Source of the DNA: Peptococcaceae bacterium BRH_c23
Lineage (GTDB): Bacteria > Bacillota_B > Desulfitobacteriia > Desulfitobacteriales > Desulfitobacteriaceae
Reading direction: 5' to 3'
NCBI GenBank assembly: GCA_000961805.1
Contig: LADV01000041.1
Span: forward strand, 1-18,852
Length of the DNA: 18,852 nt
Within the stretch, counting starts at the first letter, position 1; every line of letters begins with the position of its first letter. This document shows, piece by piece, positions 8,466 through 15,080 of the stretch. The notes under the pieces are model-generated. The model worked only from the letters and a program-made list of their open reading frames with translations. It was not told the DNA's origin and ran no database searches. The position numbers and the translations under genes are program-made.

Positions 8466-8490
8466 TTGCTTATCTTAGCTATGTGAAGTT
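8466..8490. repeat. Right terminal inverted repeat of the insertion sequence
   Basis: TTGCT, TATC, then TTAGCTATGTGAAGTT. The outer 16 bases are the exact reverse complement of the left end at 7402-7417. Confidence 0.85.
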
Positions 8491-8658
8491 GTCAAAGAAC
8501 ATTAAATGGATAGTGTTTCCATAATACCCAGAGTCAGTTATTGCTTTTCCGAGATACTACTTAGAAGCTAGTATATTATGTGTAGGAAGCTTCTCCGGTA
8601 TGCTTTCATAAAGGGGCAATGTGTTTTCTAACGAGCCAATGCCACGAACCGAGGCAGC

Positions 8659-9420
8659 ATGATGACAGAAACAAAAATGGATTATCAGGTGCTGGCTGGG
8701 GTTTACGATTATTTGCACAACAAGAAACTAACAAAGATCATGCTTCAGAACCTGCAGGAAATCGGGGTACCAGCTCCTTCAGAAGAAGATTTGGAGTTTG
8801 CCATCAAGATCACGGAGACATTAAGCGTAGAAGAACGCGTTAAAGTATTGTATCTAACAACATCAATAGGCTTAGTTCCGGTAACCATAGCCCCAGTTGA
8901 TTGGACTACACCGCCCCTTCTGGGCGGATGGCTGGCGACCTCTTCATGGAGGGGTTTGGCTCTGCAGATTTTTAACATAATAATTGGTACAAGTTTGTAT
9001 TACCCCTTTGTTAAGCTCTATGAGCTTCAAAAACGAAGGGCAATTATTAATACATATGAGCAATTAGTTCAAACTGTTCTCAGTGAAGATTATTGTACAA
9101 ATAAGAGAATTTTAACCAGAAATGATCAGATAGGGAATATGGCAAATGCTCTAAGTTACGATATTCAAGCAGCTCTCGAAAAGGGAGAGTTTTTCCTTGA
9201 GTATCAGCCCCAGGTTGATGTAAAGGGTGTAGTTCTGGGTGTGGAGGCGTTACTTCGGTGGAATCATTTTTTGTATGGAAGGGTGAATCCACAGGTAGTT
9301 GTTGCTATAGCCGAAGAGGCTGGAATGATTAATAAATTAGGTCATAAAGGTCTAGGTGTAAGTATAGCCATGGATGATTTCGGAGCGGGCCATGCATCCC
9401 TTTATTATATGAAGCATTAA
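8659..9420 (+). pseudogene. Eroded PTS EIIC-EAL fusion protein (former c-di-GMP phosphodiesterase)
   Basis: The 253-codon frame looks like a larger gene shortened by deletions that kept the reading frame. Residues about 66-120 resemble the end of a lactose/cellobiose-type PTS EIIC membrane domain (WTTPPLLGGWLATSSWRG, then NIIIGTSLYYPFVKLYE). Residues about 165-228 are the start of an EAL domain (FFLEYQPQVD and the signature EALLRW). The frame then jumps to DDFGAGHASLYYMKH and stops. About 90 EAL residues between these parts, including the metal-binding Asn block, and everything after DDFGAG, including the catalytic KID segment, are missing. The first 60 residues are not recognised. GAGG at 8651-8654 precedes the ATG. 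EIIC-EAL fusions are known in clostridia, so the ancestor is plausible; phosphodiesterase activity is not. Confidence 0.75.
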
Positions 9421-9471
9421 AATATACCGTAATATTCCATATAGTGCTGATTTTTTTGAGTAGGTTTATGA

Positions 9472-9477
9472 TATAAT
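9472..9477 (+). promoter_or_regulatory. Probable -10 element for the nucleotidyltransferase gene
   Basis: A perfect TATAAT lies 50 bases upstream of the ATG at 9527 in an AT-rich stretch. No good -35 hexamer is seen at the right spacing. Confidence 0.45.
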
Positions 9478-9526
9478 ATTGTAAATAGTGCTATTGACGT
9501 AATATGATTCAAAGGAGGTAAGAGCA

Positions 9527-9829
9527 ATGTCCGCTAAAAAGGTTACGATAGAAGAAATCAAAGCTATTGTCGAACCGATCGCACGGAAATATGGTGTTGA
9601 ACGGGTGTATCTATTTGGCTCTTATGCTCGTGGAGATGTTACAGAAAATAGTGATGTGGATTTACGAGTGGATAAGGGGTCTCTTAAAGGGATGTTTGCT
9701 TTATGTGGGCTGTATACGGAAATTGAGGAAGCTTTACAGATAAAAGTCGATGTTCTGACAACGGGAAGTCTGGAAGATGATTTTCTGCGTAAAATCCAGA
9801 AGGAGGAAGTGCTTTTGTATGCAGAATAA
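9527..9829 (+). CDS. MNT-type minimal nucleotidyltransferase (MntA-like antitoxin)
   Basis: The 100-residue protein has the minimal nucleotidyltransferase core. GSYARGD at about residues 39-45 is followed by the catalytic pair DVDL about ten residues later, and by VDVLTTGSL, where the third acidic residue of the fold would be. In characterised HEPN/MNT modules the MNT protein neutralises the HEPN RNase HepT by adding AMP units to a tyrosine. AAAGGAGGT at 9511-9519 is an excellent ribosome site, 7 bases before the ATG. The gene appears intact. The expected hepT gene starts at 9818, overlapping the end of this gene, but ends after 11 codons, so this looks like an antitoxin left without its toxin. 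It could act on another HEPN protein. Confidence 0.85.
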   Translation: MSAKKVTIEEIKAIVEPIARKYGVERVYLFGSYARGDVTENSDVDLRVDKGSLKGMFALCGLYTEIEEALQIKVDVLTTGSLEDDFLRKIQKEEVLLYAE

Positions 9830-9853
9830 CCGAAACGCTGATGTTCTTACGTA
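9818..9853 (+). pseudogene. Truncated start of a HepT-type HEPN toxin gene
   Basis: An ATG inside the end of the nucleotidyltransferase gene opens the short frame MQNNRNADVLT followed by TAA. Its position, overlapping mntA in the +1 frame, is where hepT sits in intact modules, and the sequence resembles the N-terminus of DUF86/HepT proteins. Nothing resembling the RX4-6H active site or the rest of the HEPN fold follows. With only 11 residues, the identification rests mainly on context. Confidence 0.5.
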
Positions 9854-9897
9854 AGGTGACATTATGGGAAGGTCAAAATAATAGATGGGATATTCGT

Positions 9898-9950
9898 GCG
9901 CACAGACATCTACAGCCATTATCTGAGATGTATGTGCGCTTTTGTTATTT
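9898..9950 (+). terminator. Hairpin with 14-bp stem followed by a T-rich tract, probable terminator
   Basis: GCGCACAGACATCT (9898-9911) pairs with AGATGTATGTGCGC (9926-9939) with a single mismatch and a 14-base loop. TTTTGTTATTT follows. It would end the transcript of the nucleotidyltransferase gene. The strong, nearly symmetric stem could alternatively be the end of a lost mobile element. Confidence 0.55.
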
Positions 9951-9959
9951 GTGGGACGG

Positions 9960-10106
9960 ATCATCCCTGGCACGGCGCTCATCCTTCTCGCGGTCCCGGA
10001 AGAAGAAGGGGAGCAGTTCAGCGCGGAGATAGATATCGAAAACATGTCCGTTCGGGAACTGCAGAAGGCAGTGAAGGATCAACGTTGGGGAGATTGTCCT
10101 AACTGA
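9960..10106 (+). pseudogene. C-terminal relic of a DUF3102-like protein
   Basis: This frame has no sensible start and is only 48 codons long, but reads as real protein: TALILLAVPEEEGEQFSAEI, then DIENMSVRELQKAVKDQ and a stop at 10104-10106. The pairing of a LLAVPEEE block with an ENMS(V/T)RELQ(K/Q)AV block resembles proteins of the DUF3102 family, which occur on prophages and integrative elements in Firmicutes. The upstream part is missing; the frame runs into the hairpin at 9898-9939. It suggests that part of a mobile element once lay here. The assignment is from memory of the motif. Confidence 0.5.
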
Positions 10107-10167
10107 ATTCCAGGCGCTGGTTTAATTTTATACAGAAGGAAATTGAACTGTAAGGTAAATAAAAAGT

Positions 10168-10193
10168 AAAACCCCGGATCAATCCGGGGTTTT
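10168..10193. terminator. Perfect GC-rich hairpin terminator, probably for the zinc-ribbon gene
   Basis: AAAACCCCGGAT (10168-10179) and ATCCGGGGTTTT (10182-10193) are exact complements with a minimal loop. On the minus strand the hairpin starts 15 bases after the stop codon of the 44-residue gene and is followed by TTTTACTTTTTATTT, a good termination tract. On the plus strand the T tract is only four bases. Confidence 0.8.
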
Positions 10194-10207
10194 AGAGGAA
10201 TGTTATG

Positions 10208-10342
10208 CTAATTAGGTGGTTTCTTGTAATATGGATTATCAAGATAAGTGTTGCAACGTGAGCAGTAGATCTTCTCTTCATAGCGATGATCACTTGCACT
10301 AAATAAAGTATTTTTACACTTTGGGCAGAAAAATTCAAACAT
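10208..10342 (-). CDS. Small zinc-ribbon protein (44 residues)
   Basis: An ATG at 10342 opens a 44-codon frame with two CxxC knuckles: CPKC at residues 6-9 and CSRC at residues 27-30. It ends in NPYYKKPPN and a TAG. The spacing of 17 residues between the pairs fits a zinc ribbon. GGAAAGAG lies about 9 bases upstream, a perfect -10 box stands about 50 bases further up, and a strong terminator follows the stop. It therefore looks like a complete single-gene transcription unit in an otherwise decayed region. No specific function is recognised; small zinc ribbons often bind nucleic acid or partner proteins. It is shorter than most gene-calling cut-offs. Confidence 0.75.
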   Translation of the reverse strand: MFEFFCPKCKNTLFSASDHRYEEKIYCSRCNTYLDNPYYKKPPN

Positions 10343-10392
10343 CCTCGCTAACTCTTTCCTGTTTTTATAATCTTTCTGCTTCGCTTCGCTAT

Positions 10393-10421
10393 ATGTATTA
10401 TACTAGAAATCCAAATAAATT
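10393..10421 (-). promoter_or_regulatory. Probable promoter of the zinc-ribbon gene
   Basis: Read on the minus strand, a perfect TATAAT occurs in CTAGTATAATACATATAG. GTTAAA stands 17 bases upstream as a weak -35 (three of six bases). The position, about 50 bases before the start codon, fits. Confidence 0.45.
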
Positions 10422-10518
10422 TAACTATTTATAACAGATGATATCCCTTATTTCCTTGTATTTATGAGGAATTATATTCAATTGCTCACTTGGAAAAAGC
10501 TATCCCCTCGAAATTTAC

Positions 10519-10824
10519 CTTAAGCTGGCCTATTCTGCTGGGCTGTAAGAAGCTCTGAACATGGGCTTGGTTATCAAGGTTGGGGCGGCGGATTTACTGA
10601 TCAGTGAAGCCAAAAAGCTGGCGGGCAGTCTCGTTGAGAAGAGTGGGTTTGCCTTGAACATGGCCAAGGCCAAGGCGGCCCTGAACCAGAGTGTCAGTTT
10701 GGATCTTAATAGCGGGTTGGATTATGAAATCGAGTGTTTCGCGGCTTGCTTCTCAACGTATGATCAAAAAGAGGGCATGGCTGCCTTTGCGGAAAAAAGG
10801 AAACCAAAATTTATCGGAAGATAA
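10519..10824 (+). pseudogene. C-terminal remnant of an enoyl-CoA hydratase (crotonase)
   Basis: The frame from about 10519 reads LAYSAGL, a TAA stop, then EALNMGLVIKVG and onward to DQKEGMAAFAEKRKPKFIGR, which is the classic C-terminal end of the crotonase family. The visible part is about 100 codons of the usual 260. The oxyanion-hole residues and catalytic glutamates of the N-terminal two thirds are missing, and a stop codon interrupts the remnant. A start at the ATG at 10561 would give 87 residues without an active site. It stands 45 bp before the 3-hydroxyacyl-CoA dehydrogenase remnant, in the order crotonase, dehydrogenase, thiolase, acyl-CoA dehydrogenase, as in butyrate or beta-oxidation operons. 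Confidence 0.85.
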
Positions 10825-10869
10825 ACTCCCTGTCTGGATTAATAACGATGATAAAGGGGGCTTAGCAAA

Positions 10870-11435
10870 ATGGAAATTAAAAATGTAGCAGTCATCGGTG
10901 CCGGCGCCATGGGCCTGGGGATTGCCCAGGTGTCAGCTCAGGCGGGTTATCAGGTCAGTTTAAATGATATTTCGGAGAATGGACTGGAAAAGGCGCTGAA
11001 AGCCATTGCCAAGTCCCTGGCTAAGAGTGTGGAAAAGGGTAAGCTTCTGCTGAGTCCCGAGCTGTGATTCTGGGCAGGATCAAAACCACCACTGACTTGG
11101 CCGAAGCTGTCCAAGATGCTGACCTGGTGGTTGAGGCAGTTTTTGGAAACCTGGCTCTAAAACAGGATATTTTCAAGAGGGTAGATCAAATAGCTCCCCA
11201 ACACGCCATTTTTGGCTCCAACACATCCACCCTCCCCATCGCGGCCATAGCCGGTGGCACTGGAAGGCTGGACAAATTCGTGGGCATTCATTTTATGAAT
11301 CCGGTTCCCTTGATGAAGGGAGTGGAATTGATTCGCGGCCGTCATACGTCCGACGAAACCCTGCAGATCAGCTTGGATTATGTCAAGTCCTTAGGCAAAG
11401 AAACGGCCATTTATGCTCCCGTTGCCGTTGATTCC
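10870..11435 (+). pseudogene. 3-Hydroxyacyl-CoA (3-hydroxybutyryl-CoA) dehydrogenase, frameshifted and truncated
   Basis: A good ribosome site (AAGGGGG, 10854-10860) precedes the ATG. The first 65 codons carry the Rossmann NAD motif VIGAGAMGLGIAQ, then a frameshift near 11060 brings a TGA at 11065-11067. The rest of the NAD domain continues in another frame from 11064: DADLVVEAVFGNLALKQDIF, GSNTSTLPI, and FVGIHFMNPVPLMKGVELIRG with the catalytic His. Similarity ends near IYAPVAVDSG, about 11435, before the C-terminal dimerisation and substrate domain. There the frame passes without interruption into thiolase sequence. About 187 of some 280 residues remain. The two halves overlap as GTGA, so the downstream piece could still be translated by coupling. 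Confidence 0.88.
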
Positions 11436-11958
11436 GGCAACGTGGCCCTTGAATACGGAGTAGCACGGGAAGAGCAGGATGAATTAGCCTATGCCAGCCA
11501 CCGGAACTATGGCGCGGCCTGGGAGAGAGGTTTCTTTCACAAGGAAATGACCCCCCTGGAAATCGTCAAAAGAGACAAAAAGGGCAAGGTTATTTCTAAT
11601 CTAATGCTGGACAAAGACGAACAATATCGCTCAGATATCACTCCGGAAGCCCTGACCAAGTTAAAGCCGATTTTCGGCAATCCCACCTGCACGGCGGGTA
11701 ACGCCCCGGGTATGAATGACGGTGCCGCTGCCCAAATTTTCACCACCAGAGGACATGCCGAAGAACTGGGACTGGAAATGATCTATACCTTAGTATCCAT
11801 TGCCGCCATTGCCTTACAGCCAAGAATCATGCCCGTCTCCCCCGTCTTCGCCATTAAGAAGTGTTTAGATGAAGCAAAGCTGACCATGGCTGACCTGAAA
11901 TACCTGGAGATTAATGAAGCCTTTGCCTGTGTGCCGCTGGTTTCCTGCAAACTTCTCT
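11436..11958 (+). pseudogene. Middle part of an acetyl-CoA acetyltransferase (thiolase), fused in frame
   Basis: From about NVALEYGVAREEQDELA to LEINEAFACVPLVSCKLL the frame is unmistakable thiolase: TCTAGNAPGMNDGAAAQIF and the NEAFA motif are diagnostic. The N-terminal third with the nucleophilic Cys, and the C-terminal segment with the GHP and CxG catalytic motifs, are both absent, so no thiolase activity is possible. It is joined in frame to dehydrogenase sequence upstream and to acyl-CoA dehydrogenase sequence downstream. Junction positions are approximate (within about 15 bases), judged from where family motifs stop. Confidence 0.88.
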
Positions 11959-12484
11959 CCAACGACCGATTCTTAAGCAGTGACTATCAGGATATGGTCA
12001 AAGAGGCATCGGAAAAGCCGATTTTGGATAATGACGCAGCTATGGTTCGGAAATTTACTAAAAACGAGATTATTCCCGTGGCAGCGGAATACGACCAGAA
12101 AAATGAAATGCCCTGGCCCATCATCCAAAAAGGGTTTGAGATTGGCTTGTGGAATTTTAATCTACCCTTAAAATACAATGGCTTAGAACTAGACCATGTT
12201 ACTGAAGCCATATTAATAGGAGAATTGGCTTACGGATGTTTAGGCATCAGCGGAGCATGGGAAGGCAATACCCTGGCCCTTACGCCAATCCTGATCGCAG
12301 GTACAGAAGAACAGCAAGACTAGCTATGGAAGTAACGGTGGATGCCGTTCAAATTCATGGCGGTTATGGGTACATGAGGGATTATCCCGTTGAAAAGCTG
12401 ATGAGGGATGCTAAGATACTTCAAATCTATGAAGGAACTCAGCAAGTACAAAGGAGGGTCATTGCAGGTAGACTCTTGAGTTAA
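11959..12484 (+). pseudogene. Acyl-CoA dehydrogenase: N- and C-terminal fragments in two frames
   Basis: The first fragment (about 11959-12323) reads FLSSDYQDMVKEASEK through VRKFTKNEIIPVAAEYDQ, PWPIIQKGFEIGL and [20 protein letters not shown] to GTEEQ, the N-terminal helical domain. It stops at 12321-12323. The second fragment lies in another frame (about 12324-12484) and gives [40 protein letters not shown] and a C-terminal [10 protein letters not shown]. This is the end of the family, including the Glu of YEGT that is the catalytic base in short-chain enzymes. About 200 residues of middle domain and FAD-binding sequence are missing. The frame continues that of the thiolase fragment, so 11064-12323 forms one 419-codon chimeric frame. 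Confidence 0.88.
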
Positions 12485-12866
12485 ATATGAACTTCATCAA
12501 ACAAGGCTCTCACCTAGGAAGAATGGGAAAAATCCAGTGAAGACCCCAAAATCCGGGAAGTTAACTTGGCAAGGCAAAAAGCAATCCTTGAAATTGTAAC
12601 AAATTGGCCCTCCTGATGCCGAAATGCGGCTACTAGAGGGTCTCATCATCTTAAAGAGGATAGTTTTTGAAATATTTGGTGATTGGTGGAAGGAAAAGCG
12701 GGAAGTTCGACGAAAAAGAAAAGTATGCGTCAAACGTTGTCCATTTCAACCTTTTTGGCTGATCACTCTGAGTTTAATAAAGACTGAAGGCCAGATTCGC
12801 TTGAGGATTGATTTAAAGCCAAGGTTTTTTGGGGTCTATAAAAGTTTGGCAAGGAGAAAAATAACC
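12485..12866. other. Non-coding stretch with a possible 32-codon relic
   Basis: Between the acyl-CoA dehydrogenase relic and the sigma-54 regulator I see no complete gene. The frame at 12518-12616 has no start codon, follows a TAG, and reads protein-like (EEWEKSSEDPKIREV, then NLARQKAILEIVTNWPS), so it may be the tail of a lost gene. The frame of the regulator is open back to 12624, but that part is basic and low in family-like features; it is more likely the untranslated leader. No convincing promoter is seen. Confidence 0.35.
12851..12856 (+). promoter_or_regulatory. Ribosome binding site that sets the start of the sigma-54 regulator
   Basis: AAGGAG lies 10 bases before the ATG at 12867. 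The longer open frame from 12624 has no comparable site, so the short start is preferred. Confidence 0.7.
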
Positions 12867-15080
12867 ATGAAAAAACAATTGTTAGACCAATTCCCCTATG
12901 CCATAATCCGAGTTAATTCAGAATATCAGGTTACATTCACAAATCTTCGAGGGCAATATTTGCTAAAAAGGCTTAGTTCAACCTTTTTAGCAAATATTCT
13001 CGATGATTATTCGGATCCATCTTTAATGAAATCTAAGATTTTACCTTCAGGTGAGGTTTTGTTTGTTCAAGTCTTTGTCGTCTATGGTACGAGCAACAGA
13101 CTTATTCTAATTGGTGATGAGGTGGAGTTTCTTACCCGTCTCCCCGCCCCCTTTGAACAGATCTTAGAAGATTTTACGGTCGATCCAAGCGTTGTTAGTC
13201 AACGCATTGCCAGTCTTGTACAAGAAGCAGTTACGTTTGAACGATTTGATTTGATGAGGGTGGATGGAGCCCTTCGCAAGTATACCTATGAATATTCTAT
13301 TGGACTAGAAGTTGAAGGGACCTTGCATACCGCCTATCGCTCCATAACGGACTCCGGATTGGGGTGGATATTTCAAAATGAAGCGTTGCATCTTGTGGAA
13401 ACGTTGTCTCCAGAGGGGTTCTCTTTTCGAGAAGATCCTCAACTCTACCGAACAGGATTCCGTTCCGTTCTCAGAGTCCCGATTATCTTCGATCATAGAG
13501 TGATAGGAGCCATTCTCTTAGCTAGTTCGGAGGCAGGACGATTTCAAATAGAAGATGCCATGTTTTTTGAGATTCTCTCAAAGTTGGTAGCCCAGTCTTT
13601 ATTCTATGCAGGTGTTCAACTTCAACATGAGTTTCAAACATTGGGTACGTCGACTCTGCTTCAAACGATAACATCTGCTGTTTCAGATCCCTTTACTCAC
13701 GATTTTTTAAATCAATATTGTACCCAATTAGGCCTAAATTCTAAAATAGAACGTGTAGGAATTTGTCTTATCGATCAGGAAAAGGAGCAGTGTTGTTGTA
13801 TTGCAGGAGCATGTAAAATCTTTAAGGGACAAGGTAAATGCACCCCCCTCACAAATACTGGAATTCAAATGATGATAAAATCAAAGAGTATTGTCGCTTT
13901 TAATCTTGCAGATCCTCGTTTTCAAAATATCGAATTAGGTTTGGTTGGACAAGGTATAACGGCGATTCTATATGCTCCGATTGAAAACCAAGAAGGAAAA
14001 ATTATTGCCGCACTTACTGGGGTCACTTCAGACGAATTTGCTTTATCGTCAGCTGCAGCAGGTATTTTCAAGTTCGCCTCAGACCATCTTGGACTAATTC
14101 TTTCGAATATGCCTCTTAATACCCTGGTTGAAATGAGTCCGCAACGGTTACAAGTTTCCACTGCTCCAAAGGGGTTTGAACATATTATCGGTTCGTCAGA
14201 CGTTATACGAAATACTATTAACCAGGCCTCAATCGCCGCCAAATACGATTTCCCGATCCTTATTACTGGGGAGACAGGAACAGGTAAAGAGCTGTTTGCC
14301 AAAGCGATTCATCAGTTTGGCCCTTCCGCAAAAGGCCCGTTTATTGTGGTTAACTCGGCGGCAATTCCTCCTAATCTTTTAGAGTCTGAGCTTTTTGGTT
14401 ATAAGGAAGGTGCATTTACCGGAGGGTTAAAAGGCGGCAAAAAAGGTAAATTTCTCTTAGCAGATGAGGGAACAATTTTTCTGGATGAAATTGGAGAGCT
14501 GTCTTCTGAATTACAAGCAAAGCTCTTAAGAGTCGTCCAAGAGCAGGAAGTAGAGCCGCTGGGGTCAAGTAAACCTATTCCAGTTCATGTGCGAATTATC
14601 TCAGCAACACACCGTGATCTTAAGTTAATGGTCCGACAAGGAGAATTTCGGGAAGACTTACTGTATCGCTTAAATGCTATAGAAATACAGCTTCCTCCAT
14701 TACGTTTGCGCGGTATGGATATCCTTGATTTAGCTCACAGCATGCTTCATTTTTTATCTAGAACACACGGAGCTCCAGTAAAGCATCTCTCATCTGATGC
14801 GAAAGTTCAGTTCCTGAAATATTCTTGGCCTGGAAATGTTCGCCAGCTTCAAAATGTGATCAACCGACTGTTTGTTTTCGTAGAAGGTCAAGTGATTCAC
14901 TCCCGAGATCTTCCCCCTGAATTGTATACTCAAGATGGTGATAAAGCAGAGACAGAGTATCAGAAACTTGAACGCTTATTAAGCGAATTTGAGGGAAATA
15001 AGACAGCCATAGCGAATTATTTAGGGATTACACGCACTGGCTTATGGAAAAAATTAAAACGTCTTGGTCTTCAATCATAA
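12867..15080 (+). CDS. Sigma-54-dependent transcriptional activator with two GAF-like sensor regions
   Basis: The 737-residue enhancer-binding protein would activate RNA polymerase carrying sigma-54. Residues about 1-90 look like a short PAS-type segment. About 105-245 and about 265-410 look like two GAF-like sensor regions, the second holding a cysteine cluster (Cys309-311, Cys316, Cys325). The AAA+ domain spans about 440-680 with Walker A GETGTGKE (468-475), the sigma-54 contact loop GAFTGG (515-520; the consensus is GAFTGA), Walker B GTIFLDE (535-541), and a FREDLLYRLN sensor region. A Fis-type helix-turn-helix ends the protein (NKTAIANYLGITRTGLWKKL). It has no receiver domain, so it probably senses a small molecule directly. 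It lies directly after the ruined acyl-CoA operon and points the same way, so it may have been that operon's regulator. Confidence 0.93.
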   Translation: MKKQLLDQFPYAIIRVNSEYQVTFTNLRGQYLLKRLSSTFLANILDDYSDPSLMKSKILPSGEVLFVQVFVVYGTSNRLILIGDEVEFLTRLPAPFEQILEDFTVDPSVVSQRIASLVQEAVTFERFDLMRVDGALRKYTYEYSIGLEVEGTLHTAYRSITDSGLGWIFQNEALHLVETLSPEGFSFREDPQLYRTGFRSVLRVPIIFDHRVIGAILLASSEAGRFQIEDAMFFEILSKLVAQSLFYAGVQLQHEFQTLGTSTLLQTITSAVSDPFTHDFLNQYCTQLGLNSKIERVGICLIDQEKEQCCCIAGACKIFKGQGKCTPLTNTGIQMMIKSKSIVAFNLADPRFQNIELGLVGQGITAILYAPIENQEGKIIAALTGVTSDEFALSSAAAGIFKFASDHLGLILSNMPLNTLVEMSPQRLQVSTAPKGFEHIIGSSDVIRNTINQASIAAKYDFPILITGETGTGKELFAKAIHQFGPSAKGPFIVVNSAAIPPNLLESELFGYKEGAFTGGLKGGKKGKFLLADEGTIFLDEIGELSSELQAKLLRVVQEQEVEPLGSSKPIPVHVRIISATHRDLKLMVRQGEFREDLLYRLNAIEIQLPPLRLRGMDILDLAHSMLHFLSRTHGAPVKHLSSDAKVQFLKYSWPGNVRQLQNVINRLFVFVEGQVIHSRDLPPELYTQDGDKAETEYQKLERLLSEFEGNKTAIANYLGITRTGLWKKLKRLGLQS

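Larger units (their letters stand above)
7402..8490. mobile_element. Insertion sequence with 16-bp perfect terminal inverted repeats and a truncated transposase
   Basis: AACTTCACATAGCTAA at 7402-7417 is repeated in inverted orientation (TTAGCTATGTGAAGTT) at 8475-8490. Similarity continues inward through AAGCAA (7421-7426) and its complement TTGCTT (8466-8471), so the repeats are about 25 bp with a few mismatches. They bracket a DDE transposase remnant on the plus strand. The 1,089-bp element is shorter than expected because the N-terminal half of the transposase is missing. No target-site duplication is obvious next to the repeats (CCTCTCCT on the left, GTCAAAGA on the right). The element sits about 107 bp upstream of the gerA start, so it may have cut off or replaced the gerABC promoter region. 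Confidence 0.85.

Noticed and set aside
7394..8498. Target-site duplication of the insertion sequence
   Set aside because: The bases outside the repeats (CCTCTCCT and GTCAAAGA) do not match, so none can be claimed.
8560..8600. Inverted repeat AGAAGCT...AGCTTCT upstream of the EIIC-EAL relic
   Set aside because: Only 7 bp with an 18-base loop, which is expected by chance in AT-rich DNA.
9841..10102. Two overlapping plus-strand frames (starts at 9841 and 9896)
   Set aside because: They run through the hairpin and read as low-complexity Arg/Ser/Gly sequence; the third frame over the same bases carries the DUF3102-like motif instead.
12624..12866. In-frame upstream extension of the sigma-54 regulator (81 codons)
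   Set aside because: It is very basic, has no ribosome site, and the AAGGAG before 12867 gives a normal family start.
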